Shown here: piece by piece, positions 35,196 to 47,175 of the stretch | Position numbering within the stretch: the stretch's first letter is position 1 | Layout: every line of letters starts with the position of its first letter | DNA from: Toxoplasma gondii ME49 | Taxonomy: Eukaryota > Apicomplexa > Conoidasida > Eucoccidiorida > Sarcocystidae | Length of the DNA stretch: 64,000 bases | Assembly: GCF_000006565.2 (NCBI RefSeq) | Contig: NC_031476.1 | Location: 3,000,458-3,064,457, forward strand | Reading direction: 5' to 3' | Program-made: the position numbers and the translations under genes | Notes under the pieces: generated by a model | The model's database searches: none | Told to the model about the DNA's origin: nothing | The model's input: the letters and a program-made list of their open reading frames with translations, nothing else

Positions 35196-38100
35196 TCAGA
35201 ACACTGTATCGAGAAAGGCATCCGCAATCTCGCTTTCCGTCCACTTCAGTCTGTCTTCTTCCCATCCCGGGTAGGTATGACCATCACGTGCACCAGGCAA
35301 AATTTCAGCACAGTCGGAATCAGCTCTGGGATCGGATGTCTCAAACGCAGTGTGCCTTCGCTTTTTTTCGAAGTCAAAATTCGCGCAACTACGATCCGGC
35401 GATGTAGTGACGACATTCGTAACGACAGTCCCTGTGTGTGCCGCAGAAGAATTGTGGGGTCCCTGTGATATGTAAATTGACGGAAAGCAACACTCTAGAC
35501 CAGCGGCTGCCTTCTCGTCGGTTGGTACGATGACAGTAAGAAGAGGATATGGATCGGTAGAAACGAGTGCTCTGCTAAAAAGAGAGCAAAAGGAGAAAGG
35601 GAAAGGAAAAAGTAACACGCGTCTCTCAGGTTTCCGGGCAGGCGCTGTCTCTTCGAACGTGTTGGCAGTTGCGCCATTACTGCTATCCACCTTCTTTCCG
35701 CATGGTCTGGATTTCTGTCGGCCGACCGAGTCCGAAGCTTCATTGTCAGGCGTCCATGTGACGAGAAGGTGGATGTCGCTCACAGTGACGAGCGGAATCG
35801 GGCGATCTCCATGAGAATTTCCGAGCTTATGGCTAGAAGAACCCGTCGAATACGGCATTTCTGAATCCGTGTCGTTGTCGTCTTGCCTTGCCGAAGTAGC
35901 AAACCATGAATTTTTTGACGATGAAGTCGTTTGCGGGTCACAGCCGCAGCACAAACTGGCATTCTCTTGGGTCATCCGACGCAGGTCCAGTTGTAGGAGG
36001 AATGCCGATCCCCGTAGGCTGGAGCGTGTCACTGTCACTGTTTTATTTTCGACGTCGTGACGCTCTTGCTCATCGGGAGAAAGAAGAAAGGCCTTTTTGA
36101 ATTGAAATGTGGCACCTTTCTCTTTACCAGGTTCTTTAGAAGACTCAGCGTTTTTATCTTCATGTGATCCTCCGCTCCTTCCATCAGATTCAGTTGTTAC
36201 GCGGTCGAAGTCAAAAGCGTTGATTGAGCATTCTGGAAATCCGTCATCTTCGACTCCAGCATACTTACACTTCCAAGCACTGAAGCGGGCATCAGAAAGA
36301 CTGCCTAAATGTTGTGCCTCGGGACCAAATGTTCGTTTTTGAAGTAGACACTCTATGAACTGGACGAGCAAGGTGGGGCCGACGAACCACGCTTCAAAAG
36401 CCGGAATATCGGGCTTTTTTTTCAAACAGGAACAACTCCTTGTTGCCTTGAGTCCGCCTGACTGTATATTACCATTAGGGGGGCAATCAATCCAATTCCC
36501 CGGGGACGTCGGCTCCGTTGCGGAAACTGTTTCCACTTCTTGGATTTTTGATTTGACAGTGACTTTGACCCGTTGCGGTTGAGGGGCATGCCCTGTATCG
36601 AATGCACAGATGATTATTTGGGTACTCTACAGAATCGGGAACTCCGAAAGGCAGACGCTCGACACGATAAAATTCTCAGGTACCAACTGTGTGCTGGATG
36701 CTCTCTCTGGTGTATGTGTCACCGTACCTTTGTAACGGAGTTTTGGAAAAGAAAATTCGTCGCGCAGTTTGAGCCCATACTTATGAGCAACTGCCGCTAG
36801 GGAGAACTGGGCAAACAGCTGCTTCAGCTTGGGCTCCTTAAGGCATTGATGAACAGTGCCTGACCAAGAAAGAGTGGCAACAATGAGAAGCGGCTGTGAT
36901 TAGCACACTCGCGCCGGTGATCCCACTCTTTAGATATTCTTGCCATCAATACTTGACAAACATCTGACTTGCTGGTGCGGCCTTCGGGAGCAGAGGGGAC
37001 GGACTGTCGTGTCCAAAGTGCCGGAACGAAGAGGCTATCTGCTGAAGGAATGGAGCAATCCACCCCGACTCTTTCCGTGTTTCGATGCCGGCATACACGC
37101 GTAAGCAGTAGCATTTCAACACGAGTGTACAGAGACGTCAAGAAAACGGGAAGCTGTTGAAGGGCACACGGTTTCCTGAATCTTTTATTACTCTTGCGAA
37201 GGAAACCAAACACGACCCCTGTTTTGGGGAGACGCCTTCAGGCTTAGAGTTCCCAACCTCCGCATCTCCGTGTCTGTTGCGGCCAATTGGGGTGCTCGCA
37301 TCTGTTATTTTGCCTGGCTATTCACTCGATGCGGTGGCGGCTGACAGTGTGGTGCCACAAAAAGTGATTCTTCTTGTACCTGGATTAAAGACGACATCGA
37401 AGGAGATGCATGGCTGTCCCTCTTTGTCAGCGCATTCAATGCCTGAATGAAAGCAACACATATCTTTTAGAGTTGGTTGAACAGCAATTTGGTCACATCG
37501 AGAGAACAGACACCTCACATATTCAAACGACAGACGATTCTGTTGAATGAGCGACAGACGCATAATTCTTAATGTGATTAGAGTACAGAGCGCCTAAACC
37601 ATTTATAATCAAATTATTTTTGTCGAATGGAGAGCATCGATATCAGAGCACCTCATCCCCACTGCTGAGGACCCCTTCGAAGTAGCTCTATGGGACAAAT
37701 GAAGCCGTCAGCATGATATTTCTGACACTTCGCATGGACAGCGAATATCACTGTGACACGAGCTGGAACTTTCAATCAAGAGCTGTCGTTTGGTTACTCG
37801 CTGACGTTGCAGTTCGTCAAAAGCCAGGATTTCTTCATGGATTCAACAGAATGTGTTTCGTCGTAACTCTTACTATTCATAGGACGACAGATAATTTATT
37901 CCGTTACCCTTTCCCGCAAACCGTACATGAGAAGAGCGGTGGTTTCCAAACCGACGGGTCATACACCTCACTGCAGTTGCGAGACTCTTCCTAACGTTGG
38001 TGGACATCCGGCCTCGATCGACATAATACAACGTTTGTGGCGGTCAGCAGGAACTTTCCTCGATTGCTTATATTGTTTCCCTTTTCTTTGTACTACAAAC

Positions 38101-38850
38101 CTTGTCTTGACAGCCACATTACCGCAGGTTGTGTTGTTCCATAAACGTGACAGGAACGGTCCAAAAAAAACTACTCCTTCACTGGAAGTACTGCCACCTG
38201 CACTGTGGTGGCCGGTCGATTTGAGAAACTGAATGCTTAGCAATGACGTAAAACTCACGCTCGCCAACACTGAGAGGGATTCGGACGCCTTCCGTATCTT
38301 GTCCACTGGCCCCATCATCCACGTCGTCTGCAAGGAGACGTTCATAATGCCACGGCTCTATCTGGGAGTGAGTGCAAATATTCACAAACACTTTCTCTCC
38401 GCTTTCCTGACGGCCCTTCAGCACACTGTGGGGCTCTGGAAAGATGAGAACTCCACCATCTTTGGTGGGCAAATCAATGCCTGCCGTGTTCTGCGACTCC
38501 CCCCCTTGCTGCTGGGCAAGCCATTCTTGCAGTTGAATCAGGCCATCGACTGACTGGTTGCTACTGAACTCCATATGTCCCCATTTATCGGCGTGACTCG
38601 CAGGTCTCGATGACTGGGTTTCGAGCGCTTTTCCTTCGCACATTGGACCCCTTTTTCTGGCGCCAGAGAACTGCCTTTTTTCCATCTGCCCGGGACAGGC
38701 AGATGGTGCTTCGGCACCCTGTCGATGGTGACCCTGTTCCGAGGAGCGCCATATGTCCTTAGTTGCACAGGATCCGTATACTTCCGCGAACGAAGGTTCA
38801 GAGGCAGCCGCAGCGGTGGCTATTTCTTGGACAGCCTGGGTTGTCCACAT
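35196..38850 (-). CDS. PIH1-domain protein (R2TP / axonemal dynein assembly co-chaperone class)
   Basis: Four minus-strand exons: 38850-38259, 37442-37380, 36859-36728 and 36592-35196. Phases agree throughout and the total is 727 codons plus stop. The PIH1 N domain spans exons 1-3, with GVLIFPEPHSVLKG, GEKVFVNICTH, GVRIPLSVGE, GQPCISFDVVFNPG, LKQLFAQFSLAAVAHKYG and FPKLRYKG in family order. PIH1 proteins link Hsp90/R2TP to clients; some members (Kintoun, PIH1D3) pre-assemble axonemal dyneins. Exon 2 is only 63 bases. The C-terminal part, about 460 residues in one exon, is Ser/Asp/Glu-rich with a few strand-like segments (FLLQLDLRR, VTVSDIHLLVTW) that could be remnants of the C-terminal CS-like domain. 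Which PIH subfamily it belongs to cannot be decided here. An additional upstream exon is possible but not required. Confidence 0.87.
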
Positions 38851-41003
38851 GACCGGTATAATTGACAGTGCTTCGGGCGCATACAGTTTTTGCTTGGTGC
38901 TTCATCTGTCAACGTCCGGTGCACGAGACAGAAACAAAAAAGCTCCACGGAGCGGAGGAAAAAAGCTGGTTTCGGGAAACAATAAAAATTGTCCTGAATC
39001 GGATGCTACACTTCTCTCTTTGCCCCGTCACTTCCCTCAGCAGGAAGAGTTCGTTTACAGACCCTATCCTTTTTTTTCAGCTGGACAGGGGGTTCTGGCA
39101 CGCCATTGGATGCGTTTCATTACGTGAGCAATGTATGTTTGTTTGGCGCACAACGTCTTTTTTTGCGACTGGAAGGCTCTGACTTCGTTTATTTCCTAAG
39201 CTACGTAGTGTCGTTCAACATCTGAAGTCAACCCAATCAAAAAGAAGCTCTGCGCCCCGAAACAAGCAGCACTGAAATCACTTGCGAGCTCGACTAGACT
39301 TTCCGTTTATTGGTGAAACAGATCACTGAACTAAAGATGATTAGTGCCCGCCATGGCTTAGCTCCAGGGGCGGTCTTTTCTTCTATACATACTCGCGCAT
39401 CCTCAGCGGCAGAGGCATGAAATGGAAGCAAAATTAGCGGGGAAGAAATGACACAGAATATCCAAGAGGAACGATAGCAAATTTTCGTTGTCGGCCGTTC
39501 TTTTTCTGACTGCTCTCAAATCTGTGTGTGCGCGCTTGCTGACACCGCACCTGTCGCTCGGTTTGCTTGTGGTTAGGCCGAGCAATGGCTTGACTGAACT
39601 CCCGTCACGTGGCGTTGCGAAAAAGAAACCGGTTGACCAAGCCCAGCTATTTCTTGCCAAGTTATTATGGACAAGAAATACCACTGGCTTCTCTATGTGT
39701 AGCAACTTATGCTCGACATTCGCACAACACGGCCCGGACCATGGGAAGACAAGCAGCACCACCTTTTCGACACAGTGGCGCTTGATCTGTACACCGATAA
39801 TGAAACAGAAGTCAAAGATTATTAATTCGGCGTCTACACACTGAACTCAGAAGTACTTTTGGAGGAACAAACTCCCCGGAATTTGTGCGACTTGGCGTAA
39901 GTGGAATGGGCAGGGGGGTCTACACCCCAATCAAGCGTCTCCGAAGACAGTATTTGCATGCACCTATAAAACTTCTGAATGACTGCACTACGCGTTTTCC
40001 TTTGAACCCCATTATTTTGTTTAGAGGATCACAACCTGACACTGAAATTGTGAGTGAGCGACAAGGTTCGTCAGGTTGTCAGTGTCCTGTGTGCCTGCGC
40101 ACGCGTGCATCCAGTGGTGCGCGGAACAACATGCCAGCTGGTAGAAAACACATTAACAGTGTTCCAGCCAGGTGACCGATCCAAAGTAAAGCAAGACTCC
40201 TTCCTCCATTCTTTCTCTTATAAAATACTTTCTCCATTCTTTCTCTTATAAAATACTTATTCTGCCACTTCCATGTCTCCTTCATCGCATTGACTTAATA
40301 ACTATATGCGAGTCATCGTCTACGTATTTTGCACTGACGAATGCGTGTTCATGCTTACACCTTCAAACTGCCGCGTGTGGACCTGCACCGTTGACCAGTC
40401 GGTGAATTATAGTGTATCAGCTGGAGAGGCAAGGCTGTACTGAACTTAACATAATCCGACAGGGGGCAGGAAGCAAAAACACGATTTTAGGTAAAGTCAC
40501 CAAACTTTCTGGTTATGAGACTTAAGAACACTATCACCTAAACTGTCCTATGCATGTGCGCCGGAAGGTGAGTCGCTCGCTTTACCAAATAATTCAACCT
40601 CATGTGACACTGCAACAGTTGCCGTACGACGCAGCTCGTAGTGCCTTTCAAGTTTCGTTCTAGCACACTACCAGAAAGACTAAACTACGGGTTTGGATGG
40701 AAACAAACTTCGACAGCGGCTACTACAAAAAAGAAGCTGCCAATGAAGAGAACACGCATTGACGTGTGAGACAACGCTGCAGAGACATTACTCTTACACA
40801 GCAGCAGTACTGCCGTGCGTGCACAAGAAGTGCAATAGAGGCTTCTTATCTTTTTCATAGACACAAGCTAACAAAGCCAGAATAACTGGAAATATCGTCT
40901 ACCAGACAGCCAACCAATAGCTTGAGAATCTCAAGTAAGGTTACAGCGAGTTAGACTAGTCCAAGAGGAGAAGGAGAAATCATTCATTCTCAACATACGA
41001 ATG
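38851..41003. other. Intergenic region with a 28-bp tandem duplication
   Basis: This lies between the start of the PIH1 gene and the 3' end of NAE1, both minus-strand. Apart from the short tandem repeat near 40204 I see only small open frames. Confidence 0.5.
40204..40259. repeat. 28-bp direct tandem duplication
   Basis: Two adjacent copies of a 28-base unit that starts ctccattctttctcttataa, at 40204-40231 and 40232-40259, identical except possibly at the last base. This is likely a recent replication-slippage duplication in intergenic DNA. Confidence 0.9.
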
Positions 41004-44000
41004 TCACAGTTCAAGAACCTCAGCTTTCCGCTCTATGCCGTTCCAGATGAAAGTGTTATTGATGGGCTCGAATTGGCGGCATATTAGCTTGACAGCTTCT
41101 TGCGCTGCGACACCTCCAACAATTGCAGCAGTCGTGTGAATCTCCGCTCCCCCAAAAGCAACCATCTGCCTAATGATGCGTTCATCAACAGTCAAATCTG
41201 GTACATTTATTTCGGAAAGCAAAACATTCACTTCTCTTTTCAAACCTTCTATAGCTGCATCGAGTGACATTTCTGGCGGTCTGGCAGTCACAGAAACTTG
41301 CGTACGGTGTTGTTCGCCTTCCTCAGATTCACATTGATACTGAGGATTTAAACAACGGCCTGTTGTCTCATTCTTATCCACATCCCAGTGGGTCGTCGTT
41401 GCCTTACTGAGACTCATTTCCTGTTTCGAGTTGGCGTCTAACCATCCAACTGCCCTTACACCTGGGAAGAAGCCGTTGCGAGCGGCAAACCGATGACATG
41501 CCCACAGAGCCAGATACCAGGGAAGGAGTGGTATCCCTTCGTCGCTCTCTTCCATCCGCAAACCAGCAACTGCCTCACCGTACATTTCTCTGTTCACAGT
41601 GAGTGGGTTGAACTCCTCGCCAATTGAACGATATCTGTGAGCAAACGGCACACATAAAAACGGACTTCTGACATACTGGAACCATCGATACACAAAAGTA
41701 CCTCCTATGCTACTGAATCCATTGTGTGGCAGTGCCACAGAAAACCGACAGGCATATTTTGTTGTTGGTGTTGAACTAGCTTTTCTGCTTCCGGTCCGGT
41801 GCCACCGGAGACAACCCGTGTGATTTGTCCATTTACTCCCGAGTGTGGCTCCAACGACTTGCCAAGACACCTAGATCTTACCCATAGTTGCAGGCGCTGA
41901 AGTACCATACACTTTTCTACGACATAATTTCTGTGAACTATACTCTTCCATTGAACCAAGAACACAGACCTGTAGCAAGTGTAACTCAGCTTACCGTATG
42001 ACCTTAAGGTTGTACGCGTTCCGACAGAACTTCTCGACGTCAAGCGATGCCCCACTCCGTTCTGAATCACGCCTCCGAAAGGCCGAGCCAACGGAACCTT
42101 CTCTTGATGATAGTTGCGAGCACCGCAACGGCGGAGAGCAGGACCTTTGAGAGTTTGTCACTCCGCCGTGTCTCCTTCCCTGACCATCCCCCTCGAGGGT
42201 GATGCTGTCCTCTTGGATCATCGCGACACTTGCCTTGATTGCGTTGCAGTCACCTTCTGCACGTTTTGAGTAGACCTGTTGGAGGCGGATGAAACTTTGT
42301 GTATCACTTGTCATATCCGGAAGAGTGCCCTGCACAGGCAGCTTCTTGCATGCTCTCTGAAAGGCGGCAAGAGCCCGAGCGAGAGTCCAAAAGTTGATGT
42401 TCGTCACGGGTTTGAATGACGGACATGACGCTTGTTCAATCACCTACATTACAACGAGACAACAAAAGGGAACACTAAGTAACAGACTGTTTGCGAACAC
42501 TGGAAAACGATACTGTAAAATTCAGGTGCAGTTCTTTCCTTCCTGCGTTCAAGAGCATCCGCTTCGCGAAGTGCTTTCGATGCCCTTTCCGGCTTTCGTT
42601 GCAAACTACCAGGGCGCAAGCTCAAGACTGCTCAAAATGATCAACGACGTACAGTCGCCAGCCTCCCTCCCCTCTGGGGCAGCCTGCTGGACAGTGAAGC
42701 GAAGCATCGTCAAGTGAGCATATGCCACTTAGCGACCTCCACGCTTCGCCACTTGGTTCTACTTAACAGTCGCCGTTTTCCCGACATACCTCAGCTGTAT
42801 CCTGAGAAACACTGTGCGGCTTAAGAATTCTAAAGACATTTGCCATTGCCTCGTCGAAATTCACTTCATCTGGGTGTCTCCGCATCCCCTGGATAATTGC
42901 TTCGAGTTGACCCCTAGCTTCCTGTGGTAAGGGCATCAGAGGCGGCTCCCCCATGGCGCAAGCATCTGACGAGGAGCTGCACTGGGTTCGGCGATACCGA
43001 TCAAGAGCCTGAGAGAAAGAGGACAGGACACTCTGAGTAGAATACTGGTGCCAGTCCCTTTTCCGCGGTTGCTTTGACCAGCTTCGCTGTCTAGGACATA
43101 CACAACTTCACATGGGAATGCGTAGACATTTGGAGGTGAGATATGGCAGAGCAGGACCCCGGGAAGTGAAAGCGCTGACATCGAATGTCACAAAAAGTAA
43201 GGAGATCTTGATGCTTTGCCAGCGATAGACGATTAGCGAGTCCCCTCGACATTAAAAACACAGCTATCTGGCTCACCTGCTCAGTCGCTACTCGATAAAC
43301 GACGAATTGGGAGTATGCCGTGACTTCTCTGGATACTCTACAAAAGCAAAGCTTGGTTTGTCCCTTCTCAATTGTCCTGTATCTGCCAAGTCATAGCAGC
43401 CGAGCATGGAAAACTGTTATCTCTAAAACAGAGTGAGCTTCCATACCACTTGCGCTGCTATGCCGATGCACCTCCCCATCTCCTCGTGTTAAACGCAAAG
43501 GCTTCGAAGATCCACCAACATGACAGAACACCTGAGAGTGCAGCCCTTGAGCGCGTTGGAACGCGATCCAGTCATGCAAGCCTTCGGATCCTCGTTTTCC
43601 CAGCTAAGCCAGGCGATTACTCAGGCAAGCGTAGGAAATAAATGTACCCGTAAGGCCACCCTGAACACAGGCGCCCGCCTCTATTCCCGATCTCGCATGT
43701 TCTGTGTCTCAGTGCCAGACTGGGTCCCGCTTGCAGGGTACTCACTTGAATGAGAATCACAGCGAACGGCACTTGCGCGTGTGCGAGGTCATCCAGGCGG
43801 TTGAGATCATACTCCATGGCAAACTCGTAGAGTTCAGGGAAGGGATCGAACAGCCGCAAGTCTACGCTTCCCTCGCTTTGGCCCTTCCTTTCTACCAGGC
43901 AGTATTCGCCTGCACAGACGCGGACAACGCCGAGAAGGCCGACGCTTGTGACGTTGATAAGCGGAACGATTTCTGATCGTTGACAGCACCGTCCGTTACA

Positions 44001-44786
44001 TAGCGATGCAGCTTTTTCAGCAGCTGGCGGAGGAGTTGTCGGAACAGTTGTTGCACACCTTGTAAAGTCGAAACCGGCGCCTCCGTTGTGGCAAATCGGG
44101 TGAGAAACCGAGATAGTGGAGGCAGAGGAGGTCGTTTGCTCGACAGGCTCTAACCCACACAGTCTGCTAAGACGACGAACCAGGTCAAGGGGCTGCTGAC
44201 ACGCGATGACGAGGGAGAAGTCAAAAATGTCTGGCAATCCCACTTCGGATTCGCCGGGACCAGTTCCCTCTGCATCGCCAGCTGAAGAAGCTGGATCAGG
44301 CATTGCATTCTCTTCAACACGGCGTGAGCAGACACACGAGTTGAGGACGGAGGCCTCGCATGCAGTCACATATGCCACTGGACTCATGTGGACCGAGGCA
44401 CCCTCCACGTCCGAGTTAAGTTCCAAAAGCTCGCGCACCATGCTGGCTGCGCGTGCCTTGCCGAGGTCACCAGGGCTGAGCATCGTATTGTGGAGGTCGG
44501 AGCGCGTCACGTGGGCATCGTCGATAATCACGAACCGCCGAATGCCGGGCAAAACAAGATTCTTTAGAACCTCGCCAGCCACAGCGGATGATCCCAAAAC
44601 GAGAACGGATGCGGCTCTGAGCTCATTTTGGCCATGTTCACCCCAAATACGAATCTGACGGTCATAGCGGTCCGCTGAGGTACCCGCAGAGGCTGAACGC
44701 GTGCCACTGGATTTAGGCAATCCACCACCAACGGACTCCATCTTTTCGAGTTCCCCCTTTGGTTCGGAATAATCCGGGAAACCCAT
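41004..44786 (-). CDS. NAE1: NEDD8-activating enzyme E1 regulatory subunit (APPBP1/ULA1)
   Basis: Five minus-strand exons: 44786-43746, 43603-43532, 43008-42790, 42443-41995 and 41634-41004. Phases are consistent and the total is 803 codons plus stop, against about 534 for human NAE1. The protein pairs with UBA3 to adenylate NEDD8 and load it for cullin modification. Landmarks in order: YDRQIRIWGEHGQNEL, ILKNLVLPG-like EVLKNLVLPGIRRF, LFDPFPELYEFAMEYDL, INFWTLARALAAF, LPVQGTLPDM, then the C-terminal FGGAEIHTTAAIVGGVAAQE and FIWNGIERKAEVLEL. As in other regulatory subunits, no catalytic-cysteine domain is apparent; that belongs to UBA3. Extra length sits in Ser/Glu/Gly-rich inserts after residues 155 and 225, in exon 4, and before the C-terminal block. 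Exon 2 (24 codons) was chosen by phase and position and is the least conserved. The ATG at 44786 begins shortly before YDRQIR, as in relatives. Confidence 0.95.
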
Positions 44787-47175
44787 TCAAAGATGCGGCC
44801 CTTTACGGATCAGAGGCAGCAGGCTCCCTCCGGAAGAAGCGTGTCTTCACAGCCAAGGACGCCGCTTGCAGTGCGTGCCTTTTCGGGACGCGGTGAGTCG
44901 CCCGAATTTGAACGACGTGCAATTCCCCTTCTTCAGACACGGACACAGCGAACCAATTTCTTCTTTAACACAGCATTATCTCCGCTGGTGCCAACGCAGA
45001 GCTCATCCCCATCGAAGACGTTCCTGAGAATAGCACAAACTCCTGCCTGTTTTCAGTTTCTCTACACTATCACGCCCAGAGTGTCATGACACTGGCGGAA
45101 GGGGGAACCGTCCAAGGATCCGCGCACATCGCCACCAGCTCACAGAGTTCCCTCTCTTCCAATGCTTAGGAAAGACGAGAGGACATGAGTTTCTGCATCT
45201 CTCTTCCGGACCCCCCGAATTCGAACGAAATCAACTGCGATTGGTGACAGCCGCCATTTTTGTGGAGGCGTCGTGGTCAGAAATTCCTTCTAGCCCGGTA
45301 TGAGGAGCCACGTGCGTACACCGATGGAGAGAACTGCTCGATAGTGTGCAGCAAAAGACAGTTGGAATAATGCAGAAGAGACACTGACAGAGATGCGTAC
45401 GGTGTTTTACAGAGAACACTGCAGTGCCTCTGCTTCTATTCACAGTAAACTTCACGTATCCACATCCTCAGATGACGAGGAAGGCGATCCCAAGTGGTAT
45501 CGGATGTGTGTTGTCCAGATGATGATCGGCGCGGGGAAGGAATGGCTTAAAACACGACCACGAGAACGCGTGTTGGCGATTCTACAAGCGCAGAACGGTG
45601 ACTTGGCGGAGAAAAGCAACTCCAGTGCACAACGCGTCCCAAGACACTCAGTGTTCAGTATTGTTCATGGATCTTCTGCGAATCTCCTCGCGTTAGCGGG
45701 ATTGTCTGAGACAGGGACACACATGACAATGAAGCACGCGCAGAAAAAACGCAGCTTGCTTCGCGTGACTTCGAACCACGGGCAGAGCCTGCGGCTTCTA
45801 TCGAGTGTGCAAGCGTGGTTCTTCTTCGGTGTTCGCTGTGTGTAGTTGCCAAATGGATTTGAAGCTGAAACTTTACTGGCTTACACGGCTACGACCGGGC
45901 AGGGCCGACACTGCCGAGACTTCGATGGATGCGTCATTCTTAAGAAGAAACAGATCTCCACCACGTGACAACCTTCAGACGAAAACGGTAGATGCAGAGA
46001 CGCAGCCCGTGCATGCGAGGTGCCAGGAGGCGGTGCATCGCTCACCTGGCGGTTCAGGTGGGGTGTCACGGCGAAAAGCTTGGTCTCAACAGATTTCCAA
46101 GAACCTGGGAAATACGAGCCCGTTCGTCCTGTGCCTGTCCGAAACCCTCATCTACCTTTCATACAAGCTTTGAAAGGAATGTCTCTCACAGACTCATCCA
46201 GCGTGGTGAGGTGAACTTGAGCGCACCGCAGCAGCCGAGAGTCTGCCAAACTGTACTCCTGCTGGCTGTCTGCATCACTTTTTGACTGGTGTGTCCTGCT
46301 CATCTGCTCGCTTGTACATCGGACTGCTTGCTTTTTTTACGCTTTCCCTTCGCAAGAAGAGTTGAATACTGGCCTGATTTTTCGGCAATCTACTTCAATG
46401 TACGCTGCAGCGATTGTGTGTTTCTGTTACGAGTTGTCTAAAAGAAAGTGTCCGCGGGCAAGAGTTCCGGCGGTCCGCAGAGTCGTGAGAAAGTCGCAAC
46501 CCATGCGGTGCGCGTAGAGACGTAAAACGGAAGAAGCCCATACCGGTGTTTCGACGTTTTTGAAAGACTCCCGATTGCCAGTTGTGTATTGGGATTTTTG
46601 GTGGGTAAGATATGCTGGACAAACATCTGATATTTTATTTTCTTGGACGGGGCTGCCGGCTCTGCGGGGGCATCCCCTTTTCAACGTAGACGCCATAACG
46701 GGAACACCGGGTACATCCCCTGTCAGTTTTTTACAGCTGTATCCCTCAGGCCATTTTACTGGGTTACAGTAGTCGTTGGGAGTACTGTTTACGGTCTTGC
46801 CGGTACATTTTATCCGTCGGGACCGTGTGTCTCTCTGCCGCAAGTGTGTAGGACGGAGACAGACGGAGACCGGTTTTCGGCGCTCCGAACGAGGCTCTCT
46901 GTATGCCGGAGCTGGCCAGTTTTGGTATGCTGTTTTTTGCAGCAACCGCGCCTGTGATCAGAAGCGTCTGCTGTGACTGGGCGATATTTGCGTGACTCGG
47001 TTGAGTCTTCGTTTCGTGACCCGTGCGTGGTAGCGTATTCACCCTCGAAATTTTTTCGAACCCATCCGCGTGGCCACTGTGTTTGTGTTGGACTCACCAG
47101 ACAGTGAGGAACATTAGGGTTTTGGCCCCTTTCTCCCGCCAACTTCCCTTTGGTTGTATGTTAGTGTGAGGAAAC
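44787..47175. promoter_or_regulatory. Shared upstream region of divergent NAE1 and mitochondrial carrier genes
   Basis: The NAE1 start (44786, -) and carrier start (47176, +) face away from each other, so this 2.4 kb must hold both promoters and 5' UTRs. AGAGACG at 45996-46002 fits the WGAGACG element and GCATGC at 46011-46016 fits the core of the TGCATGC element; both are known from Toxoplasma promoters, and here they are nine bases apart. Open frames of 150 codons (45393-45845, +) and 172 codons (46427-46945, -) occur, but both have unremarkable composition and no splice-linked partners. Confidence 0.45.

Noticed and set aside
45393..45845. 150-codon plus-strand frame between NAE1 and the carrier
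   Set aside because: No domain, no acceptor or donor linking it to the carrier exons, and no clear codon bias.
46427..46945. 172-codon minus-strand frame upstream of the carrier gene
   Set aside because: No recognisable sequence, the opposite strand is open too, and it lies in a divergent promoter region; a chance frame is the simplest reading.
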